This document shows, piece after piece, positions 6,614 to 12,532 of a DNA stretch of 15,326 nucleotides. Position numbers and translations under genes: made by a program. Origin of the DNA: AC-32 sp035624425 (GTDB lineage Bacteria > Actinomycetota > Thermoleophilia > Gaiellales > Gaiellaceae); contig DASPRN010000011.1 in assembly GCA_035624425.1 (NCBI GenBank), positions 1-15,326 on the forward strand. The letters are read 5' to 3'. A model generated the notes under the pieces. It had not been told where the DNA came from. It did no database searches and saw only the letters and a program-made list of their open reading frames with translations. The number at the start of each line of letters is the position of its first letter. Position 1 is the first letter of the stretch.

Positions 6614-7607
6614 CGAGCCCCGGCTCGTCCGAAGGGAGCTGGACGCCGTCGACGAGCTCGACGCCCGGCCACGGGTCCTCCGCGAGCAGGAGGTTGCCGT
6701 CGAGGTCGACGTGGTCGAAGAGGCTGGCGATCTGGGCCCCGGCCGAGACCGCGAGGCCCGACTCGTTCATGCAGCCGAGCATCAGCCCGAGCCCCAGCGC
6801 GCGGCCGGCGTGCGCGATCCGGACCGCCTCGCGGATCCCGCCCGACTTGGCGAGCTTCACCGTCAGCCCGTGCGCCCGCTCGGCGCAGGCCGGGACGTCG
6901 GTGAGCACGTGGCAGTCCTCGTCGACATAGACCGGGACCGGGCTCCGGCGCTTCAGCGCGGGCCCGTCCGGGTCGCCGGCGGGCAGCGGCTGCTCGCAGT
7001 ACTCGAGGCCGAGGTCGGCGAGCTGCGGCAGCGCCTCGAGCGCCTCGTCGAGCGACCAGGCCTCGTTCACGTCCACCTGCAGCGGCACCTCGGAGACGCC
7101 GCGCACCGCGCGCACCCGCTCGACGTCGAGCCCGTCGCGGCCGCCGAGCTTCAGCTTCAACCGCTTGAAGCGGCCACGGACCTTCTCCGCGCGCCGCCCC
7201 ATGTCGTCCGGGTCGCCGAGCCAGATCGTCCACGAGGTCGGCGGGCCGCTGCGCTCGAGCCCGAGCAGCCGCCAGACCGGCAGGCCGGCGAGCTTGCCGC
7301 AGAGGTCGTGCAGCGCCGCGTCGAGCCCCGCCTTGGCCGCGTGCTCGCCGGGCAGCTCCGCGAGCCGCGCCCCGATCACCTCGAGCGCGAACGGGTCGTC
7401 GCCGAGCATCCGCTCGGCTTCCTGCAGGAAGCCGAGCGCAGAGGAAGCCGACTCGTCGTAGCGCTCGATCGGGTTCGCCTCGCCGAAGCCGCTGACGCCG
7501 TCGTGGCGGACTTCGACGAACACCGCCTCGGCCTCGTCCGCGGCGCCGCGCGAGATGACGAAGGTCTCCGCCATCCGCAGCGTCGCGATCCGGGCCTCGA
7601 GCTCCAC
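6582..7607 (-). CDS. dgcA: Enolase-superfamily epimerase/racemase (DgcA or L-Ala-D/L-Glu epimerase type)
   Basis: 341 residues from GTG 7607. An N-terminal capping domain (FVISRGAADEAEAVFVEV, GFGEANPIERY) is followed by a muconate-lactonising-type barrel. Catalytic pattern: KLKLGG with Lys151/Lys153 on strand 2; metal ligands Asp178 (VDVNEAW), Glu205 (YCEQP) and Asp229 (VDED); strand-6 Lys in LTVKLAKSGGI (248-258); CMNESGLAVSAG (279-290); and DLDGN (301-305), a DxD that in dipeptide epimerases holds the substrate amino group. The substrate is either a murein-type Ala-Glu dipeptide or N-acetyl-D-glutamate. The adjacent, overlapping DUF1611 gene tips the balance to DgcA. An in-frame GTG at 7634 is possible, but it lies upstream of the -10 box and lacks a ribosome-binding site. 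It is divergent from the MFS gene. Confidence 0.82.
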   Translation of the reverse strand: MELEARIATLRMAETFVISRGAADEAEAVFVEVRHDGVSGFGEANPIERYDESASSALGFLQEAERMLGDDPFALEVIGARLAELPGEHAAKAGLDAALHDLCGKLAGLPVWRLLGLERSGPPTSWTIWLGDPDDMGRRAEKVRGRFKRLKLKLGGRDGLDVERVRAVRGVSEVPLQVDVNEAWSLDEALEALPQLADLGLEYCEQPLPAGDPDGPALKRRSPVPVYVDEDCHVLTDVPACAERAHGLTVKLAKSGGIREAVRIAHAGRALGLGLMLGCMNESGLAVSAGAQIASLFDHVDLDGNLLLAEDPWPGVELVDGVQLPSDEPGLGVREAVPGSR

Positions 7608-7612
7608 GCGAA

Positions 7613-7619
7613 TACTGTA
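7613..7619. promoter_or_regulatory. Symmetric bidirectional -10 element serving two leaderless genes
   Basis: The heptamer TACTGTA reads as -10 TACTGT on the plus strand (7613-7618) and TACAGT on the minus strand (7619-7614). On each side exactly six bases separate the box from a GTG start (7625 plus, 7607 minus), so the arrangement is symmetric about 7616. Neither start has a Shine-Dalgarno. No clear -35 is visible on either side. Confidence 0.6.
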
Positions 7620-7624
7620 ATTCC

Positions 7625-8926
7625 GTGCAGGCACTGACCGGCTACGTGAGAGGGCTCGACCCGCATCTGCCGCGGGCGGTCTGGCTCGTCCAGGCCGGCG
7701 GGGTCGTGAACTCGCTCGGCAACGGGATCGTCTTCCCGTTCGCCGTCATCTACCTCCACAACGTGCGCGGCATCTCGTTCGCGGACGCGGGGCTCGCGCT
7801 CGCGATCGGCGGCGCGGCCGCGCTTGCGGCAGGGCTCGTCGCGGGCACGCTCGTCGACCGCGTCGGCGGGCGCAACACGCTCGTGCTCGGCCTCCTCCTG
7901 CAGCTGGTCGCGTTCGCGCTCTTCCCGCTGATCCGCGAGCCCTGGCATGCGTACTCGCTCTTCGCCCTCGACGGTGTCGGCGCGGCGTGCTTCTGGCCCG
8001 GCCAGTCGACGCTGCTCTCGCGCCTGACACCGCCGGAGGCCCGGCACTCGGCCTTTGCGCTCCAGCGGGTGAGCATGAACCTCGGCGTCGGCCTCGGCGC
8101 CCTGATCGGCGGGCTGATCGCGACCACTGCCGACCCCTCGAGCTTCACCACCTTGTTCCTGATCGACGCCGCCACCTTCCTCTTCTTCGCGACGATCCTG
8201 GTGGCCTTCGTCCGGGAGCCGCCCGTGAGCGACACCCAGGACGAGGAACCGGGCAGCTACCGGGCGGTCCTGCGCGACCGCAACTTCCTCGCCTTCATCG
8301 GCCTGAACGTGCTCTTCGTCTCCGTCGGCTACGAGGTCTTCGCGCTGCTGCCGCCCTTCGCCAAGAACTACGCCGGCGTGGACGAGCGCTGGGTCGGCTT
8401 CATCTGGCTCGCGAACACGTTGCTGATCGTGCTGATCCAGCTGCCCGTCGCGAAGGCACTGGAGGGCCGCAGGCGGATGGCCGCGCTGGCGCTGATGAAC
8501 CTGCTCTGGGCCACGGCGTCGCTGATCGTCCTCGCGGGCGGCCACTGGCTCACGGGCACCTCGGCGGCGATCGTCTTCATCATCGCGATCCTCGTCTTCG
8601 GCCTCGGCGAGACACTGCAGGGGCCCACGCAGGCGCCGCTCGTCGTCGACCTCGCTCCGGAGCGGCTTCGTGGGCGCTATTTCGCGCTGAGCGCGATGTC
8701 GTGGAGCGCCGGCGCAATCCTCGGCCCTGCGATCGGCGGGCCGCTGCTCGGCTGGCACCCGCTCGCCGTCTGGCCGCTCGCAGCCGTGGTCTGCCTCTTC
8801 TCCGCGGCCGGCTGCCTCGCGCTCGAGCGCCGCCTGCCGGAGCGCGTCCGCCGCACCCCTGCGCCGGAGCCGGTCACGCTGACGCCGCTGGCCCCGCCGC
8901 TAGTGGCCCCAGGGCCAGGTGCCTAG
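7625..8926 (+). CDS. Major facilitator superfamily transporter, 12 TM helices
   Basis: 433 residues, hydrophobic throughout, with about twelve predicted membrane helices in two halves split by a polar loop near 200-220 (REPPVSDTQDEEPGSY). The MFS motif A between helices 2 and 3 is clear: GTLVDRVGGR (74-83). The second half has a similar but degenerate loop, KALEGRRRMAAL. Overall it resembles the MdtH/YajR-like drug-efflux branch, but MFS substrates cannot be read from sequence. The C-terminus is a Pro-rich cytoplasmic tail. The start is GTG 7625 (leaderless, shared promoter with dgcA); a later GTG at 7646 lacks a ribosome site. The last 27 bases overlap the convergent sulfatase gene. Co-control with dgcA/dgcN raises the possibility of peptide or amino-acid traffic, which is only inference. 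Confidence 0.85.
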   Translation: MQALTGYVRGLDPHLPRAVWLVQAGGVVNSLGNGIVFPFAVIYLHNVRGISFADAGLALAIGGAAALAAGLVAGTLVDRVGGRNTLVLGLLLQLVAFALFPLIREPWHAYSLFALDGVGAACFWPGQSTLLSRLTPPEARHSAFALQRVSMNLGVGLGALIGGLIATTADPSSFTTLFLIDAATFLFFATILVAFVREPPVSDTQDEEPGSYRAVLRDRNFLAFIGLNVLFVSVGYEVFALLPPFAKNYAGVDERWVGFIWLANTLLIVLIQLPVAKALEGRRRMAALALMNLLWATASLIVLAGGHWLTGTSAAIVFIIAILVFGLGETLQGPTQAPLVVDLAPERLRGRYFALSAMSWSAGAILGPAIGGPLLGWHPLAVWPLAAVVCLFSAAGCLALERRLPERVRRTPAPEPVTLTPLAPPLVAPGPGA

Positions 8927-11329
8927 GTAGCGGAGCTCTCTGGCGGCCCCGCCGCGCACGGCGAACACGCGCACCTTGTGGCCCGACCCGGGCTTTGGCA
9001 GCAGCGACGCCGGCAGGTCGAACTGGAAGCCGTACGGGTTCTGCTTCGCGACCTGGCCGAGCATGCTCTTCGGCTGGATCAGGCCGGCGCGGCTGGCGTA
9101 GACCTCCTCGCCGTCTACGAAGACCATCACCGCGTCGACCTTGTGCCGGTGCGCCGCGTCGGAGGCCGAGCCGTCGAACTCGAACGTCGGGCCGGGCTTG
9201 ACTTTGACGCTGCCCGCGAGCGCCTTTTGCCGGACCGGGATCGCCTTGCCGCCGGTCGAGGCGATCACCTGGATCCCGCCGCGTGTCTTGAGGGTCGTGG
9301 TGACGCTGCTGCCGCGCAGCTCCTCCAAGGCCCCGGAAGGCTGCACGGCGAAGACCGAGACGTCGTTGCGGCCGTCGTGCAGCGAGCCCTCGGGGACCAT
9401 CGCATCGAACTTGGTCGTGCCGCCGACAGCGAACGCCTGGGTCACCGCGGCGACGCGGCCGTTGACGGCGATCGCCAGGTCCTGGCTGTCGAGCGGCCCC
9501 GACACCTGGCCCTGGATCCAGGTCGGCAGCAGCCCCGAGCGCGTGTCGACGGTCCGGAGCAGGTTCTCGTTCGAGAGCTGGACCGAGGACGACCTGCTCG
9601 GGTAGCTGGAGAGGCGCGAGACGAGGCGGCCGAGCAGCTCCTGGTGCGGCCCGACGCGGTAGAGGTCGGCCGGTGTCGTCCCGAAGGTCGCGAGCTGCTC
9701 GGCCAGCGCCTGCCGGCGCAGCGCCTGCAGGTCGGAGAGCCGCGCGGTCGCGAACTTGCCGTTGCCGATCAGGATCGAGACGGTGCCGTCCTGCGGCAGC
9801 TTGCGGCCGACCAGCGGCTTGCCGTCGACGTGGTACGGGATCTTGACGCCCAGGACCTTCGCGATCGTCGGCACGACGTCCACGGTGCGCGCGAGCCCGT
9901 CGTCGATCCGCCCCCGGTGCTGGTGCGGGAGCTTGACGAACAGCGGCACGAAGGCGATGTCCTGCATGTTCCGCGGTGTCGGGAGACGGCGCGGCGCCAG
10001 GTGCCGGAAGCTGACGCCGTGATCGGCGAGCACGATCACGAGCGCCTTGTTCCAGATCCCTTTCGCCTTGAGCCGGCGCATCATGTAGCCGAGCGCGCGG
10101 TCGGTGTACTCGGTCTGCAGCAGGTAGCGCTGCTCGCTCTGCAGCGCCGGGAAGACCTGCTGCCAGATCCCGTGCCTGACCCCGCGCAGGATCGGCACCT
10201 CGATCCCGTAGGCCTTCGCCGAGGGCAGGTACAGGTACGGGACGTGCGGCAGCAGCGAGTGAAGGATGTAGGCGGTCGGCCTCCCGCCGCGGTGAAAGGT
10301 CGAGACGAAACGGCAGACGTTCCGCGCGCACGGGAGGATCGGGCCGGTGTGCGTCGTGCTCACCTCGCTGTGCTCGGCCTGGCCGAAGTTCCCCCAGCTG
10401 TCGCTGATCTGCGGGACGCTGTCGACGTACGGCGAGGGCAGGACGAGGTGCAGGTAGACGACGCTCGCGTCGTTGGCGAGCGAGCCGCTCGTGCCCTTGA
10501 CCTCCTGCGCCGACGGCTGGCCCTTGACCTCCTTGCAGATCGAGGCCGGGCACATGTGCGTGATCGACTCGACGCCCTCGACCTTGTAGCTGCCGCCGAG
10601 GAGCGTGAAGACGTTGTTCGGGTGGTCCGAGTAGATCGGTAACAGCTTCTTGTGCGGGTTCGGCAGGATCCCGGTCAGGATCGCCGGCACCGCCACCTCC
10701 GTCAGCCACTGCACCGTGGTCGCGCTCCGGTACCAGGTCGACGTGCGCTCGAGCCTGGCAAAGTTCGGGAAGCGCTTCGCGTCGACCCGCTCGTTGCGGT
10801 CCATCAGCGCGACCGGCGCGAACTCGTCGAAGACGATCAGCACGACAGGCGTCCTGGTCTTCGTGCTGACGTGCTCCTCCTTCACCGGCGGCGTGTTCGG
10901 GAAGACGAGCTTCGAGATCCCCGAGCTTGAGAGGAAGAGCGCCAGGAAGATGAACGGCGCCGGCGTCAGCACGGTCAGGAACGAGCGGGCGACAGCGGCG
11001 CGCGCGTACAGCAGGGCTCCCCCGATCCCGGCCGCAGCGGCGGCGACGAGCGACGTCACCCCCGTCAGGCTCGAGTCGTTCGTGAGCGCGTGCAGCACCA
11101 CGACGGCCACCAGGCCGGCGACGAAGACGAGGTGGACGATGCTCGCCGCCCGGCGGCTCAGGACCGCGACGAGCAGCTCGACCGCGAGCAGCGCCGCCGG
11201 CGGGACGAAGACGATGAAGAGCGCGAAGAGGACGATCTGCCTGCTCGTCGAGCCCCGGATCGCGAAGAACTCGGGGTTCTTGCTCAGGATGTCGAGCAGA
11301 GGCTGCGCGAGCGCGAAGCCGGAGAGCAC
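8900..11329 (-). CDS. Membrane sulfatase / phosphoglycerol-transferase-like protein (alkaline phosphatase fold), copy A
   Basis: 809 residues. N-terminal membrane helices cover about 1-140. The extracytoplasmic alkaline-phosphatase/sulfatase-fold domain (about 158-500) has metal-site VVLIVFDEF (162-170; D168/E169), a nucleophile region TTVQWLTEVAVPAILTG (204-220), HSLLPHVPY (357-365) and ADHGVSF (435-441). Four cysteines (260, 265, 334, 339) may pair outside the cell. About 300 further residues are mostly beta and unassigned, ending in the tail GTWPWGH. There is no sulfatase C-x-P-x-R modification motif, so a Thr nucleophile as in LTA-synthase-type enzymes is more likely than sulfate-ester hydrolysis. 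It probably modifies an envelope polymer. GTG 11329 is the first canonical start, but upstream in-frame codons look coding-like. It is paralogous to the gene at 14172-15326. Confidence 0.82.
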   Translation of the reverse strand: MLSGFALAQPLLDILSKNPEFFAIRGSTSRQIVLFALFIVFVPPAALLAVELLVAVLSRRAASIVHLVFVAGLVAVVVLHALTNDSSLTGVTSLVAAAAAGIGGALLYARAAVARSFLTVLTPAPFIFLALFLSSSGISKLVFPNTPPVKEEHVSTKTRTPVVLIVFDEFAPVALMDRNERVDAKRFPNFARLERTSTWYRSATTVQWLTEVAVPAILTGILPNPHKKLLPIYSDHPNNVFTLLGGSYKVEGVESITHMCPASICKEVKGQPSAQEVKGTSGSLANDASVVYLHLVLPSPYVDSVPQISDSWGNFGQAEHSEVSTTHTGPILPCARNVCRFVSTFHRGGRPTAYILHSLLPHVPYLYLPSAKAYGIEVPILRGVRHGIWQQVFPALQSEQRYLLQTEYTDRALGYMMRRLKAKGIWNKALVIVLADHGVSFRHLAPRRLPTPRNMQDIAFVPLFVKLPHQHRGRIDDGLARTVDVVPTIAKVLGVKIPYHVDGKPLVGRKLPQDGTVSILIGNGKFATARLSDLQALRRQALAEQLATFGTTPADLYRVGPHQELLGRLVSRLSSYPSRSSSVQLSNENLLRTVDTRSGLLPTWIQGQVSGPLDSQDLAIAVNGRVAAVTQAFAVGGTTKFDAMVPEGSLHDGRNDVSVFAVQPSGALEELRGSSVTTTLKTRGGIQVIASTGGKAIPVRQKALAGSVKVKPGPTFEFDGSASDAAHRHKVDAVMVFVDGEEVYASRAGLIQPKSMLGQVAKQNPYGFQFDLPASLLPKPGSGHKVRVFAVRGGAARELRYLGTWPWGH

Positions 11330-11400
11330 CGCGAGCTGCGCCCCGTTGACGAGCGCCGTGCGGAGAAAGCTCTGCTGAGGGTTGCCCCAGGCGATGCTGA

Positions 11401-11430
11401 AAGGTATTCAGAGCGCGCCCGGGACCACAA
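11401..11430 (-). promoter_or_regulatory. Candidate promoter of sulfatase copy A
   Basis: On the minus strand: TTGTGG (11430-11425), an 18-base spacer, then TACCTT (11406-11401). It is the best match in the 128 bases between the gene and the divergent tRNA and would give a leader of about 65 bases to GTG 11329. No experimental support; the -35 is imperfect. Confidence 0.35.
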
Positions 11431-11457
11431 GCCCCACCCGGCTACACTGGCCCCTCC

Positions 11458-11530
11458 GCGCCTGTAGCTCAGGGGATAGAGCGCGCGCCTCCGGAGCGCG
11501 AGGTCGCAGGTTCGATTCCTGCCAGGCGCA
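11458..11530 (+). tRNA. tRNA-Arg (anticodon CCG)
   Basis: Full cloverleaf by eye: acceptor GCGCCTG (11458-11464) with CAGGCGC (11523-11529); D stem GCTC/GAGC; anticodon stem CGCGC/GCGCG with loop CTCCGGA and anticodon CCG at 11491-11493; T stem GCAGG/CCTGC with loop TTCGATT; discriminator A at 11530. No CCA is encoded. It reads codon CGG, common in this GC-rich genome. A possible -10 TACACT lies at 11443-11448. The next coding sequence starts only five bases after the discriminator. Confidence 0.96.
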
Positions 11531-11535
11531 TACGC

Positions 11536-11949
11536 ATGTCCAGCGCGAACCAGAGGATCATCGACGAGTTCCATGCCAATTCGGGACGCGTCGGCGGGAA
11601 CTTTGACGGGCGAACGCTTCTGCTCCTGCACCATCGCGGCGCAAAGACCGGCACCGCTCGCGTCAACCCCGTCGCCTATCAACGCGTGTCGGACGACAAA
11701 GTCGCGGTGTTCGCCTCGAAAGGCGGGGCGCCGACGAATCCCGCCTGGTACTACAACGTCGTCGCGAACCCCGAGGTCTCTGTCGAGATCGGCACCCAGA
11801 GGCTCTCGGCACGCGCACACGTCGCCGAGGGCGAGGAGCGCGAACGCATCTGGGAGCGTCAGAAGCGCGACTGGCCGGCGTTCGCCGGCTACGAGGAGAA
11901 GACCGAAGGGATCCGCGAGATTCCCGTCATCGTCCTCGAGTTGGGGTGA
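11536..11949 (+). CDS. Ddn-type F420/deazaflavin-dependent oxidoreductase (split beta-barrel)
   Basis: 137 residues, the size of the Ddn/nitroreductase-family deazaflavin-dependent proteins of actinobacteria. Family blocks: LLLHHRGAKTGTARVNPVAY (29-48; phosphate-binding HxG-AKTGxxR), VAVFASKGGAPTNPAWYYNVVANPEVSVEIG (57-86; GG-P-NP-WYxNL-like) and the C-terminal RDWPAFAGYEEKT...REIPVIVLE. Relatives use F420H2 to reduce quinones, nitro compounds or enones and may help in redox protection. The start codon is five bases after tRNA-Arg, with no independent ribosome-binding site except an AGG inside the tRNA acceptor stem. The OsmC-like gene follows after ten bases, suggesting a redox-stress pair. 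Confidence 0.88.
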   Translation: MSSANQRIIDEFHANSGRVGGNFDGRTLLLLHHRGAKTGTARVNPVAYQRVSDDKVAVFASKGGAPTNPAWYYNVVANPEVSVEIGTQRLSARAHVAEGEERERIWERQKRDWPAFAGYEEKTEGIREIPVIVLELG

Positions 11950-11959
11950 CACTGCCCTG

Positions 11960-12379
11960 ATGTTCGAGGTCGAGACGCGGAGCCTGGAAGGGGCACCGAC
12001 TGCGGTCGGGAGCGCCGGCGCCTTCACGCTCGTGGTCGACCGGCCTGTCGAGGCAGGCGGCGGCGGGCTCGGGTTCAACGGCGGCGAGCTGCTCTACCTG
12101 GCGGTCGCGGGCTGCATCTCCAACGACCTCTTCCGCGAGGCCGCGGCCGCGGGGATCGGGCTGCGCGCCGTGCGCGTCCGGGTTCGCGGCGACTTCTCCG
12201 GCGACCCCGCGGTCTCTGAGCCGATCGAGTACGAGGTTGAGCTCGAGGGCGACGCGCCACGGGAGCGACTCGAGGCGCTCGCGGCCCACGTCGACGAGAT
12301 CGCCGAGATCCCGAACTCCCTCCGGCGCGCAACCGAGGTCCGGCTCACGCGGGCGGTCGCATCGGCGTTGACCCGATGA
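11960..12379 (+). CDS. OsmC-like protein lacking the second conserved cysteine
   Basis: 139 residues. OsmC/Ohr fold features: an N-terminal beta hairpin (GSAGAFTLVVDRPVEAGGGG), then GFNGGELLYLAVAGCISNDLFREAA (38-62) with the helix cysteine Cys52, a VRVRVRGDF strand and a final EIPNSLRRATEVRLT helix/strand. In OsmC peroxidases two cysteines act together. Here the position normally reading C-P-[IV]-S is EIPNS (116-120) with no Cys, and Cys52 is the only cysteine. So it is an OsmC-family protein that may not be a classical peroxidase. ATG 11960 lies ten bases after the Ddn stop. A weak -10-like GACACT lies six bases upstream of the ATG, so a private leaderless start is possible. Confidence 0.8.
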   Translation: MFEVETRSLEGAPTAVGSAGAFTLVVDRPVEAGGGGLGFNGGELLYLAVAGCISNDLFREAAAAGIGLRAVRVRVRGDFSGDPAVSEPIEYEVELEGDAPRERLEALAAHVDEIAEIPNSLRRATEVRLTRAVASALTR

Positions 12380-12532
12380 AGACGCCTCCGCAACCTGGCT
12401 GACGATTCAGGCGCTCGACCCGCGCGGAACCTCCTGCCTTGAACTCGGGTCGTTGATGTAGGACGCTGTTCCGGTCCATCCGATGCTGGCGCGGACGGGA
12501 CGAGCGGGTCGTCGACGAAGGGTGGAAATCTC
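12380..12532. other. Intergenic region with CGGGTCG repeats
   Basis: 153 bases between the OsmC-like and secreted-protein genes. It holds an inverted pair CGACCCG (12416-12422) and CGGGTCG (12446-12452), and a second direct CGGGTCGT (12505-12512, cf. 12446-12453). TTGAAC and TAGGAC occur at a non-standard 14-base spacing, so I cannot place a promoter. It ends in the ribosome-binding site AAGGGTGG (12518-12525), seven bases before GTG 12533. Confidence 0.3.

Noticed and set aside
7376..8758. Long minus-strand frame opposite the MFS gene
   Set aside because: Translation is charged low-complexity sequence with no family motif, and it conflicts with a clear 12-TM transporter and the dgcA start.
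8904..8917. TGGCCC-CA-GGGCCA palindrome as a bidirectional terminator
   Set aside because: The two-base loop is too tight and no T-run follows; the bases encode the conserved WPWG tail, which explains the recurrence at 13575 onward.
8978..10642. Long plus-strand frame opposite sulfatase copy A
   Set aside because: Shadow frame rich in Arg, Asp and Val without motifs; the minus strand carries the recognisable alkaline-phosphatase-fold protein.
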